A DNA stretch of 64,000 bases from Pleomorphomonas sp. (GTDB lineage Bacteria; Pseudomonadota; Alphaproteobacteria; Rhizobiales; Pleomorphomonadaceae): contig JAUVXG010000003.1 in NCBI GenBank assembly GCA_030603685.1, positions 1-64,000 on the forward strand, given 5' to 3'. The position numbers and the translations under genes are program-made. A model generated the notes under the pieces. That model was not told the origin of the DNA and ran no database searches. It worked only from the letters and a program-made list of their open reading frames with translations. Each line of letters starts with the position of its first letter. Position 1 is the stretch's first letter. Of this stretch, positions 8,237 through 18,400 are shown piece by piece.

Positions 8237-8635
8237 TCAGGCCTCCCCCGTCGCCAGCTCGAAGCCCTCGTCGATCCAGCCGGTGAGGCCGCCGGCCATG
8301 ATCTTGACGGGGCGGCCGAGGTCGGCGAGGCGGAGGGCGCCGCGGGCGGCGCCGTTGCAGTGCGGGCCGGCGCAATAGGTGACGAATAGCGTCTCCTCCG
8401 GCCACTCCGTGAGCTTGGAGCGGATGATCTTGCCGTGCGGCAGGTTGATGGCGCCGGGCACGTGCCCCTTGGCGTAGAGGGCGGGGCCGCGCACGTCGAG
8501 CAGCACGAAGTCGGCACCCTTCGACAGCGCCTCATGCACGTCGTAGCAGTCGGTTTCGAAGGTGAATTCGGCGGCGAAGTGCTCGCGGGCGATGTCGCTC
8601 GGCGCGGCGGGAATGGCGGCAACGGCTGAAGGCAT
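8237..8635 (-). CDS. Rhodanese-like domain protein
   Basis: About 132 residues from the chosen ATG (GGAGAG four bases upstream); in-frame starts at 8647 and 8737 also exist. The rhodanese fold covers about residues 20-125, with the active-site loop CAGPHCNGA holding the catalytic cysteine. It transfers sulfane sulfur (for example thiosulfate to an acceptor) in the cytosol. It lies divergent from the ftrA-type regulator, an arrangement seen widely in proteobacteria, so it is probably that regulator's target. Its 3' end is 16 bases from the stop of the convergent ATPase gene. Confidence 0.85.
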   Translation of the reverse strand: MPSAVAAIPAAPSDIAREHFAAEFTFETDCYDVHEALSKGADFVLLDVRGPALYAKGHVPGAINLPHGKIIRSKLTEWPEETLFVTYCAGPHCNGAARGALRLADLGRPVKIMAGGLTGWIDEGFELATGEA

Positions 8636-8723
8636 GGGGCTCTCCATGGGGTTTCTATGGCCCGAGGGTGCCGCCACGGCGGCGGGCTTGCAATTGGCGC
8701 GGATGACATTGTACGTAAAGATC

Positions 8724-9740
8724 ATGCCAGACGACATGTCCCCCCCGGCAACTCAAGGACCGCTCGCCGTGGCGCTGCTCTACGACGGGCTCTGCACCTT
8801 CGAGTTCGGCATCGTCGCCGAGGTGTTCGGCCTCTATCGGCCGGAGATGGGGCCGGGCTGGTATCGCTTCCGGAGCGCGGCCATCGAGCCCGGCCCGCTT
8901 CGGGCGCACGGCGGTTTCACCCTCACGCCCGACGAGGGGCCGGAGATGATCGATCGGGCCGACATCATCGTCGTGCCCGGCTGGAAGGGCGCCGACGTGC
9001 CGGTGCCGGATGCGCTGTGCGCGCGGCTCAGGGCGGCGCATGGGCGCGGCGCGCGGCTCGTTTCCATCTGCTCGGGCGCCTTCGTGCTGGCGGCGACCGG
9101 CCTTCTCGACGGCGCCACCCTATCCACCCACTGGCGCTATGCAGAGGCGCTGCGGCGGCGCTTTCCGGCGGTGACGGTCGATGCCGCCTCGCTCTATCGC
9201 GAGCATGACGGCGTGTTCACCTCGGCCGGCAGCGCGGCGGGCATCGACCTCCTCATCGAGATCGTGCGGCGGGATTTCGGGGCGGAGGCCGCCAACTCGG
9301 TGGCGCGGCGGCTGGTGGTGCCAGCCCATCGCTCCGGCGGGCAGGCGCAGTTCCTCGAGCGGCCGGTGCCGGCCCGCCCCACCGGCGAGGTGGCGCCGCT
9401 GCTCGACCGGATGCGCGAGACGCTTGGCCGCGACTGGACCACCGAGGCGATGGCCGAGGCGTGCCGGATGAGCCTTCGCACCTTCCTGCGCCGCTTCCAG
9501 GAAGCCACCGGCATGAGCCCCGGCGACTGGCTGATCTCCGAGCGCGTCGAGGCGGCGAAAAGCCTGCTCTCCTCGGGCGATCTCGCCATCGACAGCGTCG
9601 CCGCCGCCGTCGGCTTCGGCAGCGCCCACGCGCTCCGCCATCATTTCCGCAGGAAGGTGGGTCTCACGCCGACGGAATATCGGTCGCGGTTCATGAAGGT
9701 GGAGCGAGGGGTGGGCGAGGTCAGGCCTGTTTCCGTCTAG
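8724..9740 (+). CDS. ftrA: FtrA/GlxA-family transcriptional regulator (DJ-1/PfpI plus AraC)
   Basis: 338 residues from the ATG at 8724 (8736 also possible). Residues about 10-185 form a DJ-1/PfpI-like amidotransferase domain with the elbow SICSGAFVLAA; residues about 225-325 are an AraC-type double helix-turn-helix (MSLRTFLRRFQEATGMSPGD and AAAVGFGSAHALRHHFRR). The divergent rhodanese gene is the probable target and gives the FtrA assignment. The upstream space holds the divergent promoters. Its last 20 bases overlap the end of the convergent gamma-glutamylcyclotransferase gene. Confidence 0.85.
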   Translation: MPDDMSPPATQGPLAVALLYDGLCTFEFGIVAEVFGLYRPEMGPGWYRFRSAAIEPGPLRAHGGFTLTPDEGPEMIDRADIIVVPGWKGADVPVPDALCARLRAAHGRGARLVSICSGAFVLAATGLLDGATLSTHWRYAEALRRRFPAVTVDAASLYREHDGVFTSAGSAAGIDLLIEIVRRDFGAEAANSVARRLVVPAHRSGGQAQFLERPVPARPTGEVAPLLDRMRETLGRDWTTEAMAEACRMSLRTFLRRFQEATGMSPGDWLISERVEAAKSLLSSGDLAIDSVAAAVGFGSAHALRHHFRRKVGLTPTEYRSRFMKVERGVGEVRPVSV

Positions 9741-10470
9741 CCGGCGCCGGCAAGGACACGGCTTCGGATGGCGCTTGCGAGTCCGGCACCGCCGCGCCGA
9801 GGCGGTGCGCCACCAGTTCCTGAAGGCGCCAGAGGTTGCGGTCGTGGATGCCGAGCTGTTCGAGGTGGGCGACGGTGTTGAAGAGATACTCGGCGCAGGA
9901 TCCGACATGGCCGCAGGCGCGCGCCAGCGTGTCGGCCACCTGTTCCAGGGACTGCTTCTCGACGACATAGCGCCCGGTCGGGCCGACCCAGAAGCACAGC
10001 GTCCGGACCTTCCGCCCGTCGATCAGGCAAGTGATCCAGCGCGCGAAGCGCAGGTTTTCCGGGGTGTCCACCTCGCGCCGCACCAGTTCGGTCAACGCCG
10101 CCAGCCGGTCCTCGTGGCGGACGCGGAAGGCGACGCCCTTGCAGTTGCCGCCGCGCTGCAGGGCCATCATCAGGCCCGGCCGGGACGGGGTTCCGCGCCA
10201 TCGCCGCAGCGGGATGCAAAACGAGCGATGCCAGCCGTGGGCGACGGCGAGCCGCGTTTCCTCGGGCTCGAAAACCGGCTTCCAGATCAGCGAGCCATAG
10301 GCGAAGATCCAGAGCTCGTCGCCCGCTTCGGCGTCGAACCGCGCGGCCGCGGCGGCAAACGCTTCGTCGCCGAGCAGCACCTCGTCCGCTTCCGGCCCAG
10401 GGTCGATCTCGGTTCTCAGGGTTCTGGCGACCAGGTCCTCCGTGAGCGTCATCCGGCGGGCAGGCGGCAT
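9721..10470 (-). CDS. ChaC-type gamma-glutamylcyclotransferase
   Basis: 249 residues from the ATG at 10470, chosen because GAGGAGA lies directly upstream; the frame stays open to 10536. The family signature FAYGSLIWKP (about residue 55) begins the domain, which runs to about residue 230. ChaC enzymes release 5-oxoproline from gamma-glutamyl peptides, mainly glutathione, in the cytosol. Its 3' end overlaps the ftrA-type gene by 20 bases tail to tail. Upstream of it lies the left copy of the copZ repeat. Confidence 0.88.
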   Translation of the reverse strand: MPPARRMTLTEDLVARTLRTEIDPGPEADEVLLGDEAFAAAAARFDAEAGDELWIFAYGSLIWKPVFEPEETRLAVAHGWHRSFCIPLRRWRGTPSRPGLMMALQRGGNCKGVAFRVRHEDRLAALTELVRREVDTPENLRFARWITCLIDGRKVRTLCFWVGPTGRYVVEKQSLEQVADTLARACGHVGSCAEYLFNTVAHLEQLGIHDRNLWRLQELVAHRLGAAVPDSQAPSEAVSLPAPARRKQA

Positions 10471-10608
10471 GCGGTCTCCTCGTTGCGCGACGGCCCGGTG
10501 GCGCGCCCGTCGCTCCACCAGGTCGATGGCTGCCAATCAGACCCGTTTGCGCGCCGGAGCGCAACGATGGATTTGCCCTTCGCCGCGAAAGGCTTTCCCT
10601 CCTCGCCG

Positions 10609-10821
10609 GGTGGCTCAGCTGGCCGGGTAGCCGGCGGCGGTGAGGGCGGCGCGCAGGGCGGCCTCGCTGGCCGGGCTTTCGACGCTGATCCGGTGGGCGG
10701 CGAGGTCGGCCTCGACCTTGGTGTCGGCGTCGACGCCCTGAAGCGCCTTGGTGACCGAGCGGGCGCAGCCGCCGCAGGCCATGTTGGGAATGGTGAACTG
10801 GTACATCGCGAGGCCTCCTTG
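10609..10821. repeat. Left copy of the copZ direct repeat flanking the Zorya island
   Basis: 213 bases matching 18668-18880 in the same orientation with about eight mismatches (about 96 % identity). The match starts at GGTGGCTCAGCT, covers all of copZ and its ribosome-binding site, and stops at CCTCCTTG. To its right the sequence differs completely from the other copy. Confidence 0.9.
10615..10806 (-). CDS. copZ: CopZ-like HMA copper chaperone, copy 1 (promoter-less duplicate)
   Basis: 63 residues, one HMA domain with the copper site MACGGC (residues 9-14). It differs from copy 2 (18674-18865) by a single residue, Thr for Ala near position 29. AAGGAGG precedes the ATG. CopZ delivers Cu(I) to CopA or CueR. 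Unlike copy 2, no CueR box lies upstream: similarity ends 15 bases before the ATG and the Zorya promoter region follows. The copy may be silent or read from a different promoter. It defines the left edge of the Zorya island. Confidence 0.85.
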   Translation of the reverse strand: MYQFTIPNMACGGCARSVTKALQGVDADTKVEADLAAHRISVESPASEAALRAALTAAGYPAS

Positions 10822-10954
10822 TGTTGGCTGCGTTTAGGTCAGGTTGTTTGGATGCAAAAACCGGTTGCAAACCTCGCCCATAGGTAAATGAAGCCGGTTC
10901 CCCCTAGGGTTGATATGCCTTACTAAGGTTGTCGAAATTTGGGGGGACTTTTGC

Positions 10955-13027
10955 GTGACGTCGCTGAGCCGCCCTGCAAACATGGGTGTTACCTTGGAAC
11001 CGGTTGTTTTTCTGGGACTCGTAGCTCGTGACTGGATACTGACCCTCGCTCGCCTGTTAACGGAAGAGTATGTGCCGGGTTTGGTCGCAGCGCTTCTCCT
11101 CGTGGCGCTCGCTATTACGGCTTTGTTGTTTGCCGTCGAAGCTGGGAGACGGTGGTTTGCCCTATGTTGGCTTTCTCGGAAAATTATGGAAGTCGACAGT
11201 GCCGCTGGGCTGAAAGAGAAGGTCGACGAAATCACCGAAAGCGCGCAGCAGCAGCAGGGTAAGGCCGCTCGATCGGTTGCGTTCGCTTGGTCGGAGTATC
11301 GCGAGACCTTTGTTGATCACGACGAGAACGGTGTTTCTGTGCTGCGAAACGCGGTTCGTCCCAGTGCATTCTTCAATGTTGAGGATCTGAGGTTTGGGCC
11401 CGGTTTTTGGCGCGTAGTTCCTAGCCTGTTTGTGCCGTCTGGCCTCTTCCTGACCTTCCTTGGCCTTATATCGGCTCTATCATCTATGGATCTGACGACT
11501 CCGGAAAAGGTGACGGACTCGCTGAAAACTCTTCTTACGATTGCGTCGGCGAAGTTCATTATGTCGTTGACCGGTCTCGCATGTTCTATTCTCTTCACGA
11601 TTGTGCTGCGCATTGGCCTCGGTCGGGTTGAGGCGGCGATCCACCGTTTGTGCGGCGCCATAGAAGACCGGCTGACCTATGTCAGCCTTGAAGCTCTTGC
11701 CGTAGAACAGCTTCGGACAATCCGTGAGCAACGCGACAATTTTCGGCAGCTCGGCATGGAAATGGTTGCCGAGCTTGGGCGTCCGCTGCGCGAGGAACTG
11801 CCAAACGCCATCTCGCAGTCCATTCAGACCGCGATGGGGCCGTTGTTCAAACAAGTCAGCGAACTCGGTACCGACAATATGGGTAACATGGTCAAGGATC
11901 TGTCGGCTCGTTTCAGCGACGATGTGGGGCGGGCATTGTCGCAGGCGAGCGAGCGACTCCTGGCCGCAGGCGACAAGATTACTCAACTCTCTGAACGTAT
12001 GGACGGCAGCTCTGGGCGAATGGGCGAGCAGATGGAGGCGGCCGTTACGCGCATGGCTCAGGCTGTGGATGACCTTCGCGGTGCCATGAGCGCAACTGCA
12101 GAAACAGCCAGCGGTGCTTTGAACGCAGGTACGGATCGCCTGCTGTCCGTCATGTCCGATACGTTGGAAGGCATCCAAAACAATACGGCGATGGGTGCTG
12201 CCTCCATGCAGGAGGCGGCCCGCGAAATGCGCGCGGCGGCGGAAGGCTTCCGTAAGGAACTCGAAACGGCTGCCGCAACCGGAAGCGAGGCGGCAAAAGG
12301 CCGCATGGAGGCTGCGGCTCGGCAGGCAAGCGAGGCCATTGAAGGTACGGCCCAGACGCTTCTTACTTCGTTCGGTGCAACGTCGGCCGAGATCGCCCGT
12401 ATGGCCGACGAGCTGACGACCAAGTCGGCGAATGAGTTGCTGTTGCCGTTGGAACGGACGAGCGAGCGGTTTGCCGGACTGATCGCCAGCCTCGCGGATG
12501 GCACGGCTGGCATGAACCGCCTAACCGACGGCATGCGCTCGACGGCGGAAAGCGTAGAGCGAGCGTCGGGGCAGTTCAAGCAGTCGTCTCAGGATCTTGC
12601 CAGCGCCGCCGGACCAATTCGTGGGAGCGTGGAAGCGATCGAGAGCTCCATGCGACTGCTTGGTCAGAGTACGGAGGCTGCCTCAACCACTGTGGTTCGT
12701 TCTGCCGAGCAGACCGCACAAAGCGCGGCAGACATACTGGCCGCCGCAATGGAAGTGCTCGGTGGCCACAAGAATGCCCTGGAGACGAGTTTGTCCGGCG
12801 CGATTGCCATGCTGGACCGGCTCAAGGAGCAGGGTACACGCTTCGATGAGATCGACGAGAAGCTTGGTGTTGCCTTTGATGCCTATACCAACCGTGTGGA
12901 CGCGGCCGTCAGGACATTGTTCGATCACGTCAAGAAGATGCAGGAAGAGCTCGCTCCGGCGATCGGAACGTTGCGGACTGTGGTGGAAAGTGCCGAACAG
13001 TTCATTCCGCAGAGTGGGAGGCGCTGA
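10955..13027 (+). CDS. zorA: Zorya type I protein ZorA (MotA/TolQ/ExbB-like motor subunit)
   Basis: 690 residues from a GTG preceded by GGGGGGA; TTG 10910 and ATG 10982 are in-frame alternatives. Hydrophobic segments at about 16-35, 41-64, 153-177 and 195-222 make the MotA/ExbB-type membrane unit. Residues about 230-690 form a long Ala/Glu-rich helical tail, the ZorA hallmark that projects into the cytoplasm. With ZorB it makes a peptidoglycan-anchored, proton-driven motor that senses phage attack at the envelope. It is first in a tight four-gene operon (one-base overlap with zorB). G+C is visibly lower than in the flanking genes, suggesting transfer. Confidence 0.93.
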   Translation: MTSLSRPANMGVTLEPVVFLGLVARDWILTLARLLTEEYVPGLVAALLLVALAITALLFAVEAGRRWFALCWLSRKIMEVDSAAGLKEKVDEITESAQQQQGKAARSVAFAWSEYRETFVDHDENGVSVLRNAVRPSAFFNVEDLRFGPGFWRVVPSLFVPSGLFLTFLGLISALSSMDLTTPEKVTDSLKTLLTIASAKFIMSLTGLACSILFTIVLRIGLGRVEAAIHRLCGAIEDRLTYVSLEALAVEQLRTIREQRDNFRQLGMEMVAELGRPLREELPNAISQSIQTAMGPLFKQVSELGTDNMGNMVKDLSARFSDDVGRALSQASERLLAAGDKITQLSERMDGSSGRMGEQMEAAVTRMAQAVDDLRGAMSATAETASGALNAGTDRLLSVMSDTLEGIQNNTAMGAASMQEAAREMRAAAEGFRKELETAAATGSEAAKGRMEAAARQASEAIEGTAQTLLTSFGATSAEIARMADELTTKSANELLLPLERTSERFAGLIASLADGTAGMNRLTDGMRSTAESVERASGQFKQSSQDLASAAGPIRGSVEAIESSMRLLGQSTEAASTTVVRSAEQTAQSAADILAAAMEVLGGHKNALETSLSGAIAMLDRLKEQGTRFDEIDEKLGVAFDAYTNRVDAAVRTLFDHVKKMQEELAPAIGTLRTVVESAEQFIPQSGRR

Positions 13028-14004
13028 TGCGCGCCAGCAGCCGGCGCGCTGAGCGCCACGAAGAGGAGGAAGAGTCCGCCTTCGTGTCGATGACCGACAT
13101 GACCGTCAGCTTTCTGTTCATCGTTATGATCCTGCTGGCCTTTTTTGCTTCTCAACTGCACAACAAGGACACAGTGCCCAAAAGTGCCTACGAGGAGGTG
13201 GTCCGGGAGCGCGATGCTGCCGAAGCGAAAGTGAAAGATCTCCAGCAGCACATCGACCAATTGAAGACGCGCGTTAGTGCTCTTGAGCAGGACCTTGCCC
13301 ACCGGGATGAAGAGATAGCCAAGCTCAAAGCGCAAATTGCCGAGCTGGAGCGACAGCTCGCAGCAATGAAGCCAGAGGACCGTCTTGAAACCTACCTATC
13401 GGCAATCGCCGATCAGCGTCGCCAGATGCTGGAGACGTTGCAGAACCAGCTGAAGATTGATTTTCCCGATTTGCAAGTGATCGTCAGCGCCGAGATGGAT
13501 GCGCTGCGTTTCAAGGGCGATGGGCTATTCCAGAGTGGTTCGAGCGTGTTGGCGCCTGACAAGCAGCGGATCGTCGAGGCTATTGCTGGCAGACTGGATG
13601 AGTTGTTGCCGTGCTTCACTTTTGGTCCAAAGGCAGCTTGGCGCGCTGAGTGCAACCGTGCTGGAGCCGTGATCGAAGCCATACAGATTGAAGGACATAC
13701 GGATTCGACGGGTGACGACAACGCCAACCTGACGCTGTCGACCAACCGCGCTAACGCAACCTTCTTTGCCATGGCTGCGAACCGGCCGGATCTGATTGGC
13801 TTTCTCAATACGCGCAGCCAGCCGGTGTTGTCAGTCGCCGGCTACGGGAAAATGCGGCCTGTCGACGACAACTCAACCAAGGAAGGGCGCGCGACCAACC
13901 GCCGCATCGATCTTCGGATCATCATGTATACGCCTCGATCTGTTGAGGAAATCGAGACGATCCGCGACGAACTCCAGAAGGGTATTGGAGGCAGCGGCCA
14001 ATGA
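13027..14004 (+). CDS. zorB: Zorya type I protein ZorB (MotB/OmpA-like motor subunit)
   Basis: 325 residues; its ATG shares one base with the zorA stop. A short cytoplasmic tail leads to one membrane helix (about 25-44) preceded by Asp24 in SMTDMTVSF, the MotB-like proton-path aspartate. A periplasmic coiled coil (about 55-120) follows, then a C-terminal OmpA-type peptidoglycan-binding domain with IEGHTDSTGD (about 220) and NRANATFFAM. Two periplasmic cysteines (196 and 209) could pair. ZorB couples the motor to the cell wall. Overlap of four bases with zorC. Confidence 0.93.
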   Translation: MRASSRRAERHEEEEESAFVSMTDMTVSFLFIVMILLAFFASQLHNKDTVPKSAYEEVVRERDAAEAKVKDLQQHIDQLKTRVSALEQDLAHRDEEIAKLKAQIAELERQLAAMKPEDRLETYLSAIADQRRQMLETLQNQLKIDFPDLQVIVSAEMDALRFKGDGLFQSGSSVLAPDKQRIVEAIAGRLDELLPCFTFGPKAAWRAECNRAGAVIEAIQIEGHTDSTGDDNANLTLSTNRANATFFAMAANRPDLIGFLNTRSQPVLSVAGYGKMRPVDDNSTKEGRATNRRIDLRIIMYTPRSVEEIETIRDELQKGIGGSGQ

Positions 14005-15398
14005 CCACAAACTGGTCCGTAACCGACGGAACGGTTGAACAGCCGCGACAACGTTGGAAGGTGGCGTCGCCTGAGTTCGATGCCCCCCGTTTACCAGACC
14101 CCACACCGTTGCGCGCAGCCAAACAGGCGGTACTCGATCGTTGGCCGGATAAGCTACAGCCCCCGAAAGTCGATTTGGAACGGTTGGTATCCGAGATGCT
14201 TGATCGGGTGAACCGTTGGGATTTCAGTGGCTGGACTATTGCAAAGACACTCGACGCAGCACATGCCTGCTTTGATTCCGAAAGACGAGAGAGGGCGGAT
14301 CTACTGCCTTTGCGGGAATTCTACCGTGACGAGATCATCGCATCGACGAGTGAGAGTTTCCTCAATGGCATGATGTTGGTCTACATCAGCAATTTTGTTC
14401 CTCAAGGGGCTCATACATGCCTGCTCGGGCGTGCACTTTTGTCGGCACGCGACCGACTGGGAGCGCGCTGGGCGAACTTGCTGAGGGCAGTTCCGGACAT
14501 CTTCGATGGACAGTCCGCGCCCCGTCAGATTGCCTACATGATGACGAAGATGCCCGTTCCCTGGATGGACCTGCAACAGATCGGCATTCGCTCGCCGCAC
14601 GCCCCTGGTTTGATGGACCACGCCCATTACGTCTTTGTCGCTTTGGTTTCGCCTGGGTTGCGTAATCAAGGCGAAGTGGACAAGCTGTTGGCTTGGCTGA
14701 AGCCCGAAGGGCAGCAGGTGCGGTCATCCGGCGGCGCCGAAGCCATACAGGCGCTACTGGGGCCGTGGACCAGCAGCGAGCCGCCGGACGCGTTGCGAAA
14801 GAGCTTGGTCGAGCGCCTCACTGATCTCTTCGGAGATCCTCGCATGCACCCAGGGGGAGCGTGGGCGGGAGTCTCACGCGAAGCGCTAGACGTTTTCCTT
14901 CGCTGGATCACCGGCGCAAACATCGACTTCTTCATGGATGTTCTATCGCAAGTCGAAAGCAGCCGCATGTGGGCGCCGCGTCGGCGGTTCTGGATGCAGC
15001 TCTACAAGGAGGGGCGGATCGATGCCGCCTGGGTCGCCTTCTCCGCAAAGGGGTCGCGGTTGGCTCAAAGACTGATGGCACAGCGAGGACGGCGTGGCGG
15101 GCTCGAATTTGGAGAGCAGCTTGCCCGGTTGGATACGTCGCTGCTCATCTTGAAGAGTGGCAACAAGATCATTGTCGAGGGTTCGCATAGCTATCGCATC
15201 CATATCTTCCGTGAGGGAGAGCCGGAAGCGCCTCGGCTATACCTGCGGGGCTATGATTGCGACGAGATCATGCGGAAATCGGATCGGCGCGCCCGTACTC
15301 TAGCCAAGGCACATAACTGCTTGTGTTCTAGAGAGAATTATCCGCCGCGCTGCCCAGGATCCTGCAATTGGCAGGATTGGGTCAATGAACACATATAG
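14001..15398 (+). CDS. zorC: Zorya type I protein ZorC (EH_Signature domain)
   Basis: 465 residues, starting within the zorB stop (ATGA). The sequence is soluble, largely helical and rich in Arg/Lys, with a Trp-rich middle and a C-terminal cysteine cluster (CLCSREN...CPGSC, about residues 440-458). Position between zorB and a SNF2 helicase, length and character match ZorC, the EH_Signature protein of type I Zorya, which binds DNA and recruits or activates ZorD. The family assignment rests mostly on operon context; individual motifs are weakly conserved. Confidence 0.85.
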   Translation: MTTNWSVTDGTVEQPRQRWKVASPEFDAPRLPDPTPLRAAKQAVLDRWPDKLQPPKVDLERLVSEMLDRVNRWDFSGWTIAKTLDAAHACFDSERRERADLLPLREFYRDEIIASTSESFLNGMMLVYISNFVPQGAHTCLLGRALLSARDRLGARWANLLRAVPDIFDGQSAPRQIAYMMTKMPVPWMDLQQIGIRSPHAPGLMDHAHYVFVALVSPGLRNQGEVDKLLAWLKPEGQQVRSSGGAEAIQALLGPWTSSEPPDALRKSLVERLTDLFGDPRMHPGGAWAGVSREALDVFLRWITGANIDFFMDVLSQVESSRMWAPRRRFWMQLYKEGRIDAAWVAFSAKGSRLAQRLMAQRGRRGGLEFGEQLARLDTSLLILKSGNKIIVEGSHSYRIHIFREGEPEAPRLYLRGYDCDEIMRKSDRRARTLAKAHNCLCSRENYPPRCPGSCNWQDWVNEHI

Positions 15399-15407
15399 GG
15401 GGCTGCG

Positions 15408-18400
15408 ATGGCCTTTGACTTTTCCTTCGATTCGACTGGTGTGACCCTGTCGTTGAAATCCGAAAAGCAGGGCCTGCTTGCCGGTTTGCTTGGGCGTCAT
15501 CGAGCGCGTGACCTGACAAGGCTTTCGCCCGACGATAGGGCTTTGCTCGTTGCCGTTGCTGATCTGAAGGCGCTGGCGGCCGAAAGAGCAGATGCGGGAT
15601 TGCAAATAGGTACCCAGCAGATACGTCTTGCCCATGGGCTGGTTGCGGCAATGGATGGCGCATCTGCTGCGGTTCTTGGCCTCCCTCCTCTGGTGGATCT
15701 GACGCTCTCGACTGACGTCGAGGGTATCGTCGGATCTCCGAACTTCCGTTTGCGTTACCAGTGGATGCGAAATGGGCAATCCGTATCCTGCCGGCGAACC
15801 GGAGCCATTCTGACTGTGGGCGGCAACCCGAAACGCCTGCCGCTTTGGATGATGGAGGCACTGGAAATTGCCGACGGCTTTGCGCCTAGCGATAACCTAG
15901 AAACTCATTGGGCAGCGCTGGGGCGGTTTCGCGAGGCACTCGATCCAGGAGTGTCCGTCGGCGCACCAACACAAGCCGCTCGATCCTCCATGTCTGATTT
16001 TCTGGCTGGGCTGCAGGTCAGAGTCGCAGACCGGTTCTCCATCTCAACTGACGAGACAGGAGATAGCTTCGAAGTTGTGCCGTTTTCCGGCCGGCGTCTT
16101 GAGCGCGAGGGGTACGACGTCGACGCAGTCGTTCCCGAGGCAACAAGCGAGTTGGAAGGCGCCGACCTTGATTTGTTCCAGGCTCGGGTGCGTGACCGGG
16201 GCGCGTTGCCGGCCTATCGACTCGGCACCGGCAGTTATCTTGTCATAGACAAATCTGCTGCCCCAGCACTCGAAGTGATGGCGCGTAAGCGACTGGCGCC
16301 GGTAGAGGAGCGCCGCGCCTTCATTCGCAATCCCCGGGCTGACATTGCTACGGCGATGGAGGCGTTTCTAAGAGAACGCGGCGAGCTGGATGGTTTATCA
16401 CCTGACGCCGAGGAAGAAGCGATTGAGGCGGCGGCGGTCCCGCTCTTTGTTGAAACCGAGGAGTACTCGGAACGGGTGAAGGGTATCAAGGTCTTCGAGA
16501 AAGCAAATCTCGATATTGGGCCAGGCAGCGGAACCACTTGGCTTCCGGAGGTCTTTTCTCAGGCAGTACTGGAGGCAATCGCAAATGCCTCCATCGCTGA
16601 GGTGCGTCAACTGAGCCAACAGGTCGGCGAAGCCGTCGAAAAGGGAGAAACCTCTGTTGATTTTGGCGACGTTGAGGTGCCTGCCGGGCCAGAAGCTAAG
16701 GCCGCGCTCGACGCTGAAGTGCAGCGGCGAGAACTTGATGGCGAAGGAGCGAATGTTGAGGAAGAAGTCGCACCGCGACGAGGACCAATCGTGCTTGATG
16801 CCGAGACAAATTTCGACGATCTTACATACCGAGCAGCTGTGAAACCTCGACAGTCTGCGATCCCGGACGATGTCCCCACGTCAATCAAGACGCCCCTAAA
16901 AGCTCACCAAATCGAGAGCTTCCACTGGCAGGTCGCCGCCTGGAAGGCGGGATTGCCTGGTGTCCTCAATGCCGACGAGCAGGGTCTCGGCAAGACGCTG
17001 CAGACCATTGCTTTCATCGTATGGCTCAAGGCGCAAATGGCGAAGGCAGGTGGTGCCTGTGCTCGCCCGGTTCTGGTCGTCGCGCCAACTTCGCTGTTGC
17101 GAAACTGGGAGAACGAGGTTGAGCAACACGTCGAGCGCCCCGGCTTCGGTTCGATCGTTCGTCTGTACGGTGCTTCCGTTGCTGCGCGGAAGGCCGTTGG
17201 CGCTCGTGGCAAGGACACTGACCGCGGTGAGCAGACGCTCGACCTTAGTTCACTGCAAGAGGCCATCTCTGATGGGCGGGGACATCGCTATTGGGTGCTA
17301 ACCACTTACACGACGTTGACCAACTATCAGCATTCGTTGGCTCGCATACCGTTTTCAGCCGGAGTGTTCGACGAGATTCAGGCGATCAAGAACCCGGATA
17401 GTCTCCGGGCTATCGCGGCTGAGGGCATGAACCTCGACTTTCGCATTGGCCTGACGGGAACGCCTATCGAAAACAGCACGACCGACCTTTGGGCGATCAT
17501 GGACAAAATCGCTCCGGGGTGGCTTGGAAGTCTTCGAGAGTTTCGAGAGAGGTATTCCACGCCTGATGAGACCAACATGCACGAGCTTTATGAGCGGGTT
17601 TTTCAGGAGCAGGGTGGCCTCCCGCCGGTGGCCCTTCGACGCCTAAAGGATGATGTTGCGCGCGATCTGCCCGCCAAGTCGCGGCGACTGCATCCACGCC
17701 TCATGCCAAATCGACAGGCTTCCGTCTATGAGGAAGCGCGTGTCAAGCTTGCAGAAGGCGGCCTCGGGGCAGCCCTAAAAATGCTGCATCATATCCGAGC
17801 GGTGTCGGTCCATCCGGCGCTCGACGCTGATGATGTGGGTGATGACTTCGTCCAGGCATCGGCTCGCCTCAAAGCGACTTTTGACGTCCTGCGCCGGATC
17901 AAGGTAGCCAACGAGAGGGCGCTGGTATTCATCGAACATCGGCAAATGCAGTATCGCTTTATTGAATGGGTAAAGGCCGAGTTCGGCCTAATGCATGTCG
18001 ACCTTATCAATGGCGATACGCCTATTCCTCAGCGGCAGGCGATTGTCGATCGTTTCCAAAGCCATGGCGGTGCCCCCGGTTTTGACCTTTTGGTCCTTGG
18101 TCCCAAAGCAGCTGGTACGGGTCTGACGCTGACTGCAGCGACGCACGTCATCCATTTGTCGCGTTGGTGGAATCCGGCAGTCGAAGAGCAGTGCAACGAT
18201 CGTGTTCATCGCATAGGGCAGACCCAGCCCGTCAGCATACACCTGCCGATGGCTATTCACCCCGGTTATCGGGAAAACTCGTTTGATTGCCTTTTGCACA
18301 GCCTGATGCAACGCAAGCGTCGGCTTGCCGCCGCTGCTCTCTGGCCAATGGGGGACGGGGATGGCGATGTCGCCGCGTTACAACAAGGCCTCGCCACAGA

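Noticed and set aside
6439-8709. Long minus-strand open frame opposite the zinc ATPase and rhodanese genes
   Set aside because: Shadow of high G+C coding DNA: Arg/His/Gly-rich translation, no domains and it is antisense to clearly real genes.
10955-14004. ZorA/ZorB as flagellar MotAB or TolQR/ExbBD
   Set aside because: ZorA has a long cytoplasmic coiled tail and the pair is co-transcribed with ZorC-like and SNF2 genes, which fits Zorya and not flagellar or Tol systems.
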